Assembly (NCBI GenBank): GCA_015060005.1
Contig: SUZI01000007.1
Location: forward strand, 21,344-85,343
Origin: Rikenellaceae bacterium
GTDB lineage: Bacteria; Bacteroidota; Bacteroidia; Bacteroidales; Rikenellaceae
Direction: 5' to 3'
Length of the DNA stretch: 64,000 nucleotides
Shown: in pieces, positions 38,509 to 48,074 of the stretch
How the letters are laid out: the number at the start of each line of letters is the position of its first letter
How positions within the stretch are numbered: position 1 is the stretch's first letter
Notes under the pieces: model-generated
Told to the model about the DNA's origin: nothing
The model's input: the letters and a program-made list of their open reading frames with translations, nothing else
Databases searched by the model: none
Program-made: the position numbers and the translations under genes

Positions 38509-39162
38509 ATGACAAGCAGCAGCAAGAAGATATGGCGGTGGGGTACGAGTGTGATATTTTTCACTCTCGCAGTACTCTTTTTCTACCAGAAACTCTGCAT
38601 CGAGGAGCATACATGGCGATGGGTGATAGCACTGCCGACACTCACGCTGGCGGTGATGGCACTACGATTCAGCCGCAAAGGCGGCATACTAATACCAGCA
38701 GCACTCTTAGCTTCAGCCGTAGGCGACTACTATGGCTCGGAGGGTATATTCCTGCTCCAGGTGCTCTTCTTCGCCATAGCTCACATATTCTACATATCGG
38801 ACTTCGCTCCACGTCGAAAAGGCACAAAAGGCAGGATAGTAGCAGCAGAGATTTTCTCGGCAGCGGTAGCGATGTATGTGGCATTGATTATTAGCAAGAT
38901 ACCATTCTCGATAAACACGATAGCCATAGGTCTATATGCGATAATAATCATTGCTATGGGCTGCTCGGCGATATTCCAGCAACGGGAGCACAGAGGATGG
39001 TACATAGCGGCGGCTATGTTGTTCTGCTTCTCCGACGGAGTGATAGCATACGGTTTCGTGGGCGAGATACCTCACGCAACACTATGGATAATGACGACAT
39101 ATTACGCCGCACAATTCATCTTCGCTCAGCTGGCAGCAAGCCGTTCCAACCAATCAAACTGA
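38509..39162 (+). CDS. YhhN/TMEM86-family membrane protein (lysoplasmalogenase-like)
   Basis: Integral membrane protein of 217 residues with about eight helices. The family's conserved acidic motifs are seen as ASAVGDYYG near residues 63-71 and FCFSDGVIAY near 170-179. Eukaryotic TMEM86B and some bacterial members hydrolyse lysoplasmalogen; many gut Bacteroidales make plasmalogens, so a role in ether-lipid turnover is plausible but not shown. Confidence 0.8.
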   Translation: MTSSSKKIWRWGTSVIFFTLAVLFFYQKLCIEEHTWRWVIALPTLTLAVMALRFSRKGGILIPAALLASAVGDYYGSEGIFLLQVLFFAIAHIFYISDFAPRRKGTKGRIVAAEIFSAAVAMYVALIISKIPFSINTIAIGLYAIIIIAMGCSAIFQQREHRGWYIAAAMLFCFSDGVIAYGFVGEIPHATLWIMTTYYAAQFIFAQLAASRSNQSN

Positions 39163-39243
39163 CATAAAAGACAAAAACATCTGTCAGAGAGAGGGCTTCG
39201 GGGTGTCAAAATGGCATACTCGAAGGGCTGGCACATAGTTTGT
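39159..39243 (+). promoter_or_regulatory. Sigma-54-like promoter with inverted repeat upstream of htpG
   Basis: TGGCAC at 39229-39234 followed by TTGT at 39240-39243 puts GG and GT ten bases apart (39230-39231, 39242-39243), close to the -24/-12 sigma-54 layout GG-N10-GC with one mismatch. Further up, CTGACA-N17-TGTCAG (39159-39187) is a perfect inverted repeat and could bind an activator. No TAnnTTTG element is seen. A start near 39255 would leave about 30 bases before the htpG ATG. Confidence 0.4.
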
Positions 39244-39284
39244 TGAGTAAGTGGGCAGAGAATAATCAATAAAATATATAAGGT

Positions 39285-41345
39285 ATGAAAAACGGAAAAA
39301 TTGGTGTTACGACGGAGAATATATTTCCCGTAATCAAGAAATTTCTATACTCGGACCACGAGATATTCCTTCGTGAGTTGGTATCAAATGCGGTAGACGC
39401 AACACAAAAGTTGAAGACTCTGTCGGCAAAAAATGAGTTTCAGGGTGAGTTGGGCGACCTGACCATTGAGGTGAGCGTAGACCCCGAGGCAAAGACGCTG
39501 ACCGTAACGGATAAGGGTATCGGTATGACCGAGGAGGAGATTGACAAGTATATCAATCAGATAGCATTCTCGGGAGCAGAGGAGTTTCTGGCAAAATACA
39601 AAGACCAGGCTATAATCGGACACTTCGGATTGGGATTCTACTCATCGTTTATGGTGGCTGACAAGGTGGAGATATTCACCCAATCGTACAAGGAGGGTAG
39701 CAAGGCGGTACATTGGAGCTGCGACGGCTCACCAGAGTATGAGTTGGAGGAGCTTAGCGAGAAACGAGAGCGTGGAACATCAATCGTGCTCCACCTTTCG
39801 GAGGATTGCAGCGAGTATTGCCAGAAGAGCAAAGTGGAGGAGTTGCTGAAGAAGTATTGCCACTTCCTGCCTATTCCAATCGCCTTCGGCAAGGTGCAGG
39901 AGTGGAAGGATGGTAAGTATGTCGACACCGACAAAGATAACATCATAAACAACACCGAGCCTCTGTGGACACGCAAGCCAACAGAGATTACCGAGCAGGA
40001 GTACAAGGATTTCTATAGCGAGCTCTATCCCGCAAGTGATGAGCCTCTGTTCTACATACATATGAACATAGACTATCCATTCAACCTGACAGGAATACTC
40101 TATTTCCCAAAGATTAACAACAACTTTGAGATACAAAAGAACAAGATTCAGCTCTACTGCAACCAGGTATTCGTAACAGACCAGGTGGAGGGTATAGTGC
40201 CAGAGTATCTGACACTGCTGCACGGAGTGATTGACTCACCCGACATCCCTCTCAACGTATCACGTAGCTACCTGCAGAGCGACTCTAACGTGAAAAAAAT
40301 ATCGGGTTACATCACACGTAAAGTGGCAGACCGACTGAAAGAGCTATTCACAACGATGCGTAGCGACTATGAGCAGAAGTGGGACGACCTGAAGGTGTTT
40401 ATACAGTATGGAATACTCACCGACGAGAAGTTTGCAGAGAAGGCTCAGGACTTTATGTTGCTGAAGTCTACCGAGGGTAAATATTACACCACGAAGGAGT
40501 ATATCGACATAGTGAAGGAGAACCAGACCGACAAGAATGATAACATAATACTCCTCTACGTGGATGACGCTGTGGACAAGCACTCGTTTGTAGAGAGTGC
40601 GAAGGCAAAGGGTTACGACGTGCTGGAGATGAACGGTCCACTCGACAACCACTATGTGAACTACTTTGAGTCGAAAAATCAGAACGTACGTTTCGTACGC
40701 GTAGATAGCGACGTGATAGATAACCTCATACGTAAGAAGGAGCAGAACGCAATGTCGCTCACAGCAGCTCAGCAGGAGATTATGCGTCCTGTATTTGAGA
40801 GCCAAATGCCTCAGGATGATAAGATTACATACACCATATCGTTTGAGCCTATGGCAGCAGATGATGCTCCTGTGGTAATAACACAGAACGAGTTTATGCG
40901 TCGTATGAAGGAGATGTCGAAGATGAGCGGCGGCTCGATGAGCCAATTCTACGGTCAGATGCCAGATAACTTCACGATAGCGGTAAATGGTAACCATCCA
41001 CTTGTGATAGATATCTTAGGCGACGTGGAGAACGAGTATGGCGACAAGCTAAAGAGCATAACAAAGAAGATTGATGCAGCCATAGCCGAAGAGCGTCGCT
41101 TCGACGAGGCAATAGGCGACAAGAAGGAGGAGGATTTCACAGCCGAGGAGCGAGAGATGAGCGAGGAACTGTCGAAGAAGATTCTCACGCTGCGTGAGGA
41201 GCGAGATGCACGACTCACAGAGATTGGTCGCGAGAATAAGCTCGTGCGTCAGATTATTGACTTGGCACTCCTGTCGAATGGTATGCTGAAGGGTAAGAAC
41301 CTGACAGATTTCATACAGCGAAGCATAGCTCTGATAGAGAAATAA
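39285..41345 (+). CDS. htpG: Chaperone HtpG (Hsp90)
   Basis: Homodimeric ATP-dependent chaperone of 686 residues. The GHKL ATPase motifs are ELVSNAVDA, DKGIGMT and GHFGLGFYSSFMVA; the middle domain includes LNVSRSYLQSD and the C-terminal dimerisation domain runs from about 520 to the end. Length exceeds E. coli HtpG (624) with the longer C-terminal half usual in Bacteroidota. It is followed by a bidirectional terminator. Confidence 0.96.
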   Translation: MKNGKIGVTTENIFPVIKKFLYSDHEIFLRELVSNAVDATQKLKTLSAKNEFQGELGDLTIEVSVDPEAKTLTVTDKGIGMTEEEIDKYINQIAFSGAEEFLAKYKDQAIIGHFGLGFYSSFMVADKVEIFTQSYKEGSKAVHWSCDGSPEYELEELSEKRERGTSIVLHLSEDCSEYCQKSKVEELLKKYCHFLPIPIAFGKVQEWKDGKYVDTDKDNIINNTEPLWTRKPTEITEQEYKDFYSELYPASDEPLFYIHMNIDYPFNLTGILYFPKINNNFEIQKNKIQLYCNQVFVTDQVEGIVPEYLTLLHGVIDSPDIPLNVSRSYLQSDSNVKKISGYITRKVADRLKELFTTMRSDYEQKWDDLKVFIQYGILTDEKFAEKAQDFMLLKSTEGKYYTTKEYIDIVKENQTDKNDNIILLYVDDAVDKHSFVESAKAKGYDVLEMNGPLDNHYVNYFESKNQNVRFVRVDSDVIDNLIRKKEQNAMSLTAAQQEIMRPVFESQMPQDDKITYTISFEPMAADDAPVVITQNEFMRRMKEMSKMSGGSMSQFYGQMPDNFTIAVNGNHPLVIDILGDVENEYGDKLKSITKKIDAAIAEERRFDEAIGDKKEEDFTAEEREMSEELSKKILTLREERDARLTEIGRENKLVRQIIDLALLSNGMLKGKNLTDFIQRSIALIEK

Positions 41346-41366
41346 AATAGGCAAAGGGTTTAACAA

Positions 41367-41399
41367 AAAGGCTACGACGCAATGTGCGTCGTAGCCTTT
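41367..41399. terminator. Bidirectional terminator between htpG and trxA
   Basis: A 14-bp perfect stem (41367-41380 AAAGGCTACGACGC with 41386-41399) and a five-base loop, with A-rich and T-rich flanks that serve the convergent htpG and trxA genes. Confidence 0.9.
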
Positions 41400-41418
41400 C
41401 TCTTTGGGCATAAGAGGA

Positions 41419-41733
41419 TTAGAGCAGAGCGTCAATCTTTGCCTTCAAAGTCTCCTTGCTAACAGAGCCGACAGTCTTGTCAACAGATGCTCCGTCCTTG
41501 ATGAAGACAACAGTAGGGATGTTGCGAACACGATACTGAGCAGCAACCTCGTCAGCCTCCTCTACATCACACTTAGCGACAACAACCTTACCCTCATACT
41601 CCTCAGCCAACTCCTCGATGATAGGAGCCAAAGCCTGGCAAGGGCCGCACCACTCGGCACCAAAATCGATTACGACAGGCTTACCAGCTGCCATAACCTC
41701 CTCGAAATTCTCATTAGTTACGATAAAAGCCAT
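41419..41733 (-). CDS. trxA: Thioredoxin
   Basis: Disulfide reductant of 104 residues. The active site is WCGPC at 28-32 within DFGAEWCGPCQALAPIIEELA, followed by the cis-Pro segment RNIPTVVFIKDG. No signal peptide, so cytoplasmic. It sits 21 bases downstream of dnaE on the same strand and is probably transcribed with it. Confidence 0.95.
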   Translation of the reverse strand: MAFIVTNENFEEVMAAGKPVVIDFGAEWCGPCQALAPIIEELAEEYEGKVVVAKCDVEEADEVAAQYRVRNIPTVVFIKDGASVDKTVGSVSKETLKAKIDALL

Positions 41734-41754
41734 AATTCTTTGTGTTTTAATTGT

Positions 41755-44700
41755 TTATGATAATGTAAATTTAATATTTCGTTTCTCGAGATAGTCTATA
41801 AACTCCTGCGTCAGTGCCACCTTATGGCGACGCGAATAGAGGTTGAGAGCGACATCGTCGCGACGGCTGACAACAGTCAGGCGAAGGATAGTCTTACCCT
41901 TATTTGCCTTGACGACCTTCGTCAGTGAGGCGATAAGTTCGTCGTCAATATCCTCGACATCAATCGAGAGGTAAATCTCCTTGATGAGCGTATCGCGGAC
42001 ATCAGAAAGCTGCACCATAGACTTAATCTTAAACTCTAACTCGCCATTGTCGCGGTAGGGGCGAGGCTGCACACGTCCCTTGATAAAGAGGAAGTAGTTG
42101 GGGAAGAGGTAGGGGCGGAAGTTCTTATAATCCTCACCAAAGAGCGTAAACTCATAAGAGCCATCGTAATCCTCCATAGTGAACTTACCCCAATTCTTGC
42201 CCGTCTTGGTGGTAAGCTCCTGCACCGCAGTAACAACACCCGCAAGGGCTATCTCCTTACCATCAAGTGGCGACATATCATTAAGGTCATTAAGCGACAC
42301 CTTACACATATTGTTGATGATGACCTTATAGTCGTCGAGTGGGTGTGCCGAGAGGTAGAGACCAATGACCTCACGCTCCTTGTTGAGCACCATAAGCTGA
42401 TTCCAATCCTGTGCCACCGGAATAGTAGGCGGCTGGATATCGACTACATCACCACCACCAAAGAGGCTCTGCTGGGCGTTCTGTCGCTCCTGCTGCACAC
42501 GCTGACCATAACGCATCAGCTGCTCTATGAAGACAACACCCGACGAGCTGCGTGCATCCTCGGCAAAGAACTTACTACGGTGGAAATCGATGATAGAGTC
42601 AAAACCTCCCGCATAGGCTATATTCTCCATACACTTACGGTTGACCATAGAGAAGTTGACACGCTCAACGAAATCGTATATGTTCTTGAAAGGTCCGTTT
42701 GCACTACGTTCGTTGATGATAGACTGCACAGCAGCCTCACCAACGCCCTTGATAGCCGCCATACCAAAGCGGATATCGCCAGCCTTATTGGTAGAGAAGT
42801 TAACCACAGACTCGTTCACATCGGGACCGAGCACATTGATACCCATCTGCTTACACTCGGTCATATAGGCTGTGATAGATTTGATATCGGTGATATTGCG
42901 GCTCAACACAGCAGCCATATACTCGGAAGGGTAATTTGCCTTCAAATAGGCAGTCTGGTAGGCAATCCACGAATAGCAGGTGGCGTGCGACTTGTTGAAG
43001 GCGTAAGAGGCAAACTTCTCCCAATCGCCCCAAATCTTCTCCAACACCTCGGGGTTGTGGCCATTATCCTGACCTCCCTTAATGAATTTAGGCTTCAGCT
43101 CATCCAACTTCGACTTAATCTTCTTACCCATAGCCTTACGCAGAGTATCGGACTCGCCTCGGGTGAAGTTACCCAAAAGACGAGAGAGAAGCATCACCTG
43201 CTCCTGATAGACCGTAATACCATAGGTATCCTTGAGGTATTTCTCCATAACATCGATATCGTAGACGATAGGCTTACGTCCGTGCTTACGGTCGATGAAA
43301 TCGGGGATATAATCCATTGGACCCGGGCGATAGAGAGCATTCATCGCAATCAAGTCCTCGAAGGTGGTAGGCTTCAACTCACGCAGATACTTCTGCATAC
43401 CAGGCGACTCAAACTGGAACGTACCCATCGTGCGTCCCTCCTGGTAGAGCTTATAGGTAGCAGCATCCTCGATGCTGATATTGTCGATATCGACCTTCTT
43501 GCCACGTGTAGCCAGAACGTTAGCAACGGCATCCTTGATGATAGAGAGGGTCTTCAAACCCAGGAAGTCCATCTTGATAAGTCCCGTATCCTCGATGACA
43601 GAGCCCTCATACTGAGTAACCAAAATCTTCTCGCCCGTCTCCTTATCATCGGCAGTGCTGACGGGAACCCAATCGGTGATATCATCACGACAGATGATAG
43701 TACCACACGCGTGAACACCCGTACCGCGAACATTGCCCTCGAGCATCTTGGCATACTTGATAGTATCGCTCATAATGGGGTCCTGGGACTCCTCAGCCTC
43801 CTTAAGCTCGGGAACAGCAGCGATAGAGTTCTTCAGGTTAATCTTCAGCGTCTTATCCTTATCGTTTGGGTCCTGGATGCGGTCGGGGATGAGCTTACAC
43901 AAGCGGTCGGACTCCTTCAGCGGGAGTTTCTGCACACGTGCGACATCCTTGATAGCCATCTTGGCTGCCATAGTACCGTAGGTGATGATATGGGCAACCT
44001 TCTCCTGACCATATTTCTGCGTTACCCAATTGAGCACTCTGCCTCGGCCATCATCGTCGAAGTCGATATCAATATCGGGCAATGAGATACGGTCGGGATT
44101 GAGGAAACGCTCAAACAGCAGGTCGTACTTAACGGGGTCTATCTGCGTAATACCCAAGCAATAAGCCACAGCAGAGCCTGCCGCAGAGCCTCGACCTGGT
44201 CCTACCGAGACATCCAACTCCTCGCGGGCTGCACGTATGAAGTCCTGCACGATGAGGAAGTAACCCGGGAAACCCATAGTCTTCATAATATGAAGCTCAA
44301 ACTTGAGTAGCTCATTGATGTCGTCGGGCACAGGGTCGCCGTAGCGTTTCTTGGCACCTATCATCGTGAGATGACCAAGGTAGTCAGCCTCGAGCTTGAT
44401 ACGGTAGAGTTTATCGTAGCCACCTAACTTATCAATCTTATCTTTTGCCTTATCCTCGCTCATCACCACATTGCCATTCTCATCGCGAGTGAACTCGTTG
44501 AAGAGATCCTCCTCGCTATATTGCTGGCGGTAGGACTCCTCCGTGCCGAACTCGGCAGGGATATCGAACATAGGCATAATAGGGGCGTGGTCGATAGAGT
44601 AACTCTCGACCTTATTGCATATCTCAATAGTGTTACGCAGAGCCTCGGGGACATCCTCAAAGATGTCATTCATCTCCTGGCGGGTCTTCATCCACTCCTG

Positions 44701-45591
44701 CTTGGAGTAGAGCATACGTTTGGGGTCATCCAAATCCTTACCCGTAGAGAGGCAGATAAGGCGGTCGTGAGCCTCGGCATTATCCTCATCAACGAAGTGG
44801 ACATCGTTGGTGCAGACCAGCTTAACGCCCAACCGCTGCGAGAACTCCTTGAGGTGTTCGTTGACGACAAGCTGCAACTGGTATGCCTCGTGGTTGGCTC
44901 GCTCGACAGTAGCCTTATGGAGCTGAAGTTCGAGATAGTAGTCATCGCCAAAGAGGTCGCGATACCACTTGACACTCTCCTCGGCAGCAGCCAAGTCGCC
45001 CTGCGTGATGAGCTTTGGAATCTCGCCACCCAGACAAGCAGAGCAACAGATAAGACCTTCGTGATACTTCTCCAGCTCGCTACGCTCGGTACGTGGTCGC
45101 ATATAATAACCGTCGGTCCAGGCACGCGACACCAACTTGATGAGGTTGTGGTAGCCTGTCTTATTCTTTGCCAAGAGGATGAGGTGATAACCGCTCTGGT
45201 CAATCTTACCCTCACGCATAGCCATACCACGACGTGCCACATAGACCTCACAGCCTATGATAGCCTTGAAATCCTCCTTGGGCAGAGCATCATACTCCGC
45301 CTTGAGCTTCGCCAACTCAGCCTCCTGCTCCGAGGTAGCCTCGCCACCGTCAACAACGGCTTGCAGCTCCTCAATCTGTGTTTTGGTCTTCTTGAGAGCG
45401 TCGCGGCGTGCTCCGTTCTTCTTCTTGATGTAGTTCCAAAACTCCTTAACGCCAAACATATTACCGTGGTCAGTCAGAGCCAATCCCTGTTGACCATCGG
45501 CAATAGCCTTGTCGACTAATCGTGCAATACTCGCCTGACCATCGAGCAGGGAGTATTGTGAGTGAACGTGAAGGTGGACAAAATCGTGCAT
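41755..45591 (-). CDS. dnaE: DNA polymerase III alpha subunit DnaE
   Basis: Replicative polymerase, 1278 residues. The N-terminal PHP domain starts FVHLHVHSQYSLLDG; the catalytic palm has PDIDIDFDDDGRGRV near residues 500-515 with the metal-binding Asp pair, and GPGRGSAAGSAVAYCLGI precedes it. Helix-hairpin-helix and OB domains follow, and the C-terminus carries KGKTILRLTVVSRRDDVALNLYSRRHKV. It is the single-polypeptide type (DnaE1). It lies between a serine hydrolase gene (22 bases upstream) and trxA. Confidence 0.96.
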   Translation of the reverse strand: MHDFVHLHVHSQYSLLDGQASIARLVDKAIADGQQGLALTDHGNMFGVKEFWNYIKKKNGARRDALKKTKTQIEELQAVVDGGEATSEQEAELAKLKAEYDALPKEDFKAIIGCEVYVARRGMAMREGKIDQSGYHLILLAKNKTGYHNLIKLVSRAWTDGYYMRPRTERSELEKYHEGLICCSACLGGEIPKLITQGDLAAAEESVKWYRDLFGDDYYLELQLHKATVERANHEAYQLQLVVNEHLKEFSQRLGVKLVCTNDVHFVDEDNAEAHDRLICLSTGKDLDDPKRMLYSKQEWMKTRQEMNDIFEDVPEALRNTIEICNKVESYSIDHAPIMPMFDIPAEFGTEESYRQQYSEEDLFNEFTRDENGNVVMSEDKAKDKIDKLGGYDKLYRIKLEADYLGHLTMIGAKKRYGDPVPDDINELLKFELHIMKTMGFPGYFLIVQDFIRAAREELDVSVGPGRGSAAGSAVAYCLGITQIDPVKYDLLFERFLNPDRISLPDIDIDFDDDGRGRVLNWVTQKYGQEKVAHIITYGTMAAKMAIKDVARVQKLPLKESDRLCKLIPDRIQDPNDKDKTLKINLKNSIAAVPELKEAEESQDPIMSDTIKYAKMLEGNVRGTGVHACGTIICRDDITDWVPVSTADDKETGEKILVTQYEGSVIEDTGLIKMDFLGLKTLSIIKDAVANVLATRGKKVDIDNISIEDAATYKLYQEGRTMGTFQFESPGMQKYLRELKPTTFEDLIAMNALYRPGPMDYIPDFIDRKHGRKPIVYDIDVMEKYLKDTYGITVYQEQVMLLSRLLGNFTRGESDTLRKAMGKKIKSKLDELKPKFIKGGQDNGHNPEVLEKIWGDWEKFASYAFNKSHATCYSWIAYQTAYLKANYPSEYMAAVLSRNITDIKSITAYMTECKQMGINVLGPDVNESVVNFSTNKAGDIRFGMAAIKGVGEAAVQSIINERSANGPFKNIYDFVERVNFSMVNRKCMENIAYAGGFDSIIDFHRSKFFAEDARSSSGVVFIEQLMRYGQRVQQERQNAQQSLFGGGDVVDIQPPTIPVAQDWNQLMVLNKEREVIGLYLSAHPLDDYKVIINNMCKVSLNDLNDMSPLDGKEIALAGVVTAVQELTTKTGKNWGKFTMEDYDGSYEFTLFGEDYKNFRPYLFPNYFLFIKGRVQPRPYRDNGELEFKIKSMVQLSDVRDTLIKEIYLSIDVEDIDDELIASLTKVVKANKGKTILRLTVVSRRDDVALNLYSRRHKVALTQEFIDYLEKRNIKFTLS

Positions 45592-45613
45592 ATATCGTGT
45601 AGGTATTTAGCGA

Positions 45614-46963
45614 TTAATTAATTGCAGACATTATAATATTGGCAACGACGTTGCGGGTGCGACCAACAGAGCCACCATCATCGGGGTGGACACGGTTTGT
45701 CAGCAGGATGATAGCTATGCCTCGCTCCATATCGATAGCGAGAGAGGTGCCTGTATAGCCTGTGTGGTAGATGACGTTGTGGGGTGTCATCAAGTCGCCC
45801 ACAGAGCCTCCGACCTCACTCTTGCCATCCCAGCCCAACGCTCTGCCATAGGCAGCATAACGCTCGGGAATACGCATCATAGTGGCAATAGACGCCTCGG
45901 AGAGGACTCGCACATCGCCAACCTCACCGCCATTCATAATCATAGAGACGATAGTTGCCAAATCCTGAGCGGTAGAGAACAAGCCAGCATTGCCCGAGAC
46001 GCCACCCATAATGATACGTGCCAACGGGTCGTGGACATCACCTCGCAGCAGAGTGCCATCGGCGAGAATCTCGGTAGGGACAACTCGCTCACGTTGCTGA
46101 GCCTGCCACTGCTCGCCCACAGGATTCCAACGAGTATCCTTCAACCCCAAAGGAGCGAAGATATGGCGGGTGGTATAAGAGTCTATACTCTCGCCCGTAG
46201 TACGCTCTATGATGCGTTGCAGGAGGATGAAATTCTGGCAGCTGTAAAGCATATCGCTTCCTGGGCGGAAGAGGCGACGCTCCTCACAAGCGAGATAGTT
46301 CTCGAGGGAGTCGACAAGAGCCTCCTGAGAGAGCTGCTGACCCTCAAAACGCTCCATAAAACGAGGGACATAGACTCCAGCAGGCATACCAGAGGTATGG
46401 GTGAGAAGCTGCATAATGGTGATATCGCGACGCTCCACAACCTTCGGCTGCTCACTCTTGCGGCGACGCTTACCCTCATCGGCAGGTGCTATGCTATCCC
46501 AAGCCTTAAAATCGGGGATATACTCCTTGACCTTACCGTTGAGTGTAACATATCCCTCCTCCATAGCGTGCATAAAAGCCAAAGTCGTGCCGACACTCTT
46601 CGTAAGTGAGGCGAGGTCGAAGATAGCATCCTCACGCATAGAAATCGGCTCGGAGCGATAATCACCCGAGAGGGTATCACGCGAAGAGTAGAGCTGCATA
46701 TCGCCATAAGCCTTCAGATAGAGCACATCGCCACGCGAACGGGCGTCATCGGCTCGCTTGACAACACAGAGCACCGCTCCAGGGAACTCACGATGAGCAA
46801 TGGCTCGGCAGATGACACTATCGGCACGCTCCATACGCTCCATATCGATAGCGGAGCTGACAGCATCGTCCGTAGCACCCACAGCAGAGTTATAGATATA
46901 GAGCGTCGCAGCAACAGTTATCGCCGCAGCCAAGAAGAGAAATATGCTAAATAATCGTTTCAT
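45614..46963 (-). CDS. Membrane-anchored serine hydrolase of the beta-lactamase/PBP family
   Basis: 449 residues with an N-terminal membrane anchor or signal (residues 3-22, KRLFSIFLFLAAAITVAATL). The class C/PBP catalytic SxxK motif is SLTK at 119-122. The second motif reads YSCQNFILLQ, where the usual YxN (or YSD) Asn is a Cys. The protein is of the EstB/serine-hydrolase type often found fused to GH3 N-acetylglucosaminidases; here it is alone. Its role may be in peptidoglycan peptide or ester cleavage; the substrate is unknown. Confidence 0.83.
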   Translation of the reverse strand: MKRLFSIFLFLAAAITVAATLYIYNSAVGATDDAVSSAIDMERMERADSVICRAIAHREFPGAVLCVVKRADDARSRGDVLYLKAYGDMQLYSSRDTLSGDYRSEPISMREDAIFDLASLTKSVGTTLAFMHAMEEGYVTLNGKVKEYIPDFKAWDSIAPADEGKRRRKSEQPKVVERRDITIMQLLTHTSGMPAGVYVPRFMERFEGQQLSQEALVDSLENYLACEERRLFRPGSDMLYSCQNFILLQRIIERTTGESIDSYTTRHIFAPLGLKDTRWNPVGEQWQAQQRERVVPTEILADGTLLRGDVHDPLARIIMGGVSGNAGLFSTAQDLATIVSMIMNGGEVGDVRVLSEASIATMMRIPERYAAYGRALGWDGKSEVGGSVGDLMTPHNVIYHTGYTGTSLAIDMERGIAIILLTNRVHPDDGGSVGRTRNVVANIIMSAIN

Positions 46964-47056
46964 CTGTGTATCAATACATTGCTAAAATAAGAAGGTATAA
47001 ACCTTCTTACTCTTGACAAATATAGTGATAAATTGGAGAATAAATTGGTTTGGTAG

Positions 47057-47087
47057 TTGTAAGTTATCAACAAAATACCTAAATTTG
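47057..47087 (+). promoter_or_regulatory. Promoter of the DUF2007 gene
   Basis: TTG at 47057-47059, a 20-base spacer, and TAAATTTG at 47080-47087 match the Bacteroidota consensus; the ATG follows at 47110. Confidence 0.6.
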
Positions 47088-47109
47088 TTGTAAGGCTAAT
47101 TTTTCGACT

Positions 47110-47331
47110 ATGGAAGAGAGTGATTTGATGGTAATTCGCGAGTACGACTCGGTAAATGATGCAGAGTGGGATAAGTCGCTATTAGACGCAGAGGGGATAT
47201 TCTCTACGATTCGTAACGAACTGATGTCGGCGATATATCCGATAGGGTTTGCCCCTGCACAGTTAGTCATAAGGCGTGAGGATAAGAAACGAGCTGAAGA
47301 GATTCTTGAAGCCTACTCGGCAGAGCAATAG
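47110..47331 (+). CDS. DUF2007-type small protein
   Basis: A 73-residue cytoplasmic protein resembling the DUF2007 (putative signal-transducing, GlnB-like fold) family: it opens with VIREYDSVNDAEWDKSLLDAEGI, continues with a beta strand and ends LVIRREDKKRAEEILEAY, the usual pattern for this family. Function unknown. It has its own promoter and its stop directly precedes the convergent aroE stop (47332). Confidence 0.82.
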   Translation: MEESDLMVIREYDSVNDAEWDKSLLDAEGIFSTIRNELMSAIYPIGFAPAQLVIRREDKKRAEEILEAYSAEQ

Positions 47332-48072
47332 CTATCGAGTCCATACATCCCACGCACTATCAGCCTGGGCATAGAGCATATCTATGCCAGAGAGGGTGTG
47401 TGCTCCGCAAGCCATACCACGTCGCAGAAACTCTGTCGGCGAAGGATTATAGACCAAATCAAAGAGGAAATACTCATCACCAAGAAGCTGATATGGGATG
47501 TCGGGGCACTGCTCGATATTAGGCGATGTGCCAAGAGGTGTGGTATTTATAATCAGGTGGTTAGATGCCATAACCTCAGGCGATAGTTCATCATAGGTAA
47601 GGTCGCCATTTGATTTGGTTCGCGACACCACCTTCGAGGCAATGCCTCGCTCGTGCAAGACATAGCGAACAGCCTTAGAAGCTCCACCAGAACCCAAGAC
47701 CAGAGCCGAGGCAACTGCCTGCTCACCGAGCAGTTTATCGAGCGACAGACGGATGCCATCAACATCGGTATTAAAGCCCCGAAGAGAGCCATCAGAGAGC
47801 ACCTTCACACAATTCACAGCACCGACAGCCACAGCCTCCGAAGAGAGGGAGTCGAGGTAGGGGATAATCTGCTCCTTATAGGGAATGGTTACATTGAAGC
47901 CTCGCACACCACTCTGCGATGCTAAAAGACGTGGCAACTCCTCAATATTGGCAATCTCCCACAAAGAGTAGCTGCACTCGTCGGCAATACCCAGCGAGGC
48001 AAACTTATCGGCAAAATAGCGTGCCGAAAAGGAGTAGGAGAGGTGGCGACCTATAAGACCAAACTGACGCAT
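47332..48072 (-). CDS. aroE: Shikimate dehydrogenase
   Basis: NADPH-dependent reduction of 3-dehydroshikimate in aromatic amino acid synthesis. 246 residues, slightly short for AroE. Opens FGLIGRHLSYSFSARYFADKF, where the shikimate-binding SxS is present as SYS; catalytic Lys lies in GFNVTIPYKEQI; the nucleotide loop is LGSGGASKAV. Downstream IDMLYAQA near the C-terminus matches the family's G-x-x-M-L-x-x-Q-A. It follows the VTT membrane protein by two bases. Confidence 0.94.
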   Translation of the reverse strand: MRQFGLIGRHLSYSFSARYFADKFASLGIADECSYSLWEIANIEELPRLLASQSGVRGFNVTIPYKEQIIPYLDSLSSEAVAVGAVNCVKVLSDGSLRGFNTDVDGIRLSLDKLLGEQAVASALVLGSGGASKAVRYVLHERGIASKVVSRTKSNGDLTYDELSPEVMASNHLIINTTPLGTSPNIEQCPDIPYQLLGDEYFLFDLVYNPSPTEFLRRGMACGAHTLSGIDMLYAQADSAWDVWTR

Positions 48073-48074
48073 CG

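Noticed and set aside
42343..44085. 580-residue plus-strand frame within dnaE
   Set aside because: Long but antisense to a confident DnaE with all motifs; no signal, domain or ribosome site of its own.
45614..46963. Antibiotic-resistance beta-lactamase
   Set aside because: The SxxK fold is present, but the YxN motif is altered and the family mostly contains esterases or peptidoglycan enzymes; no resistance claim is supported.
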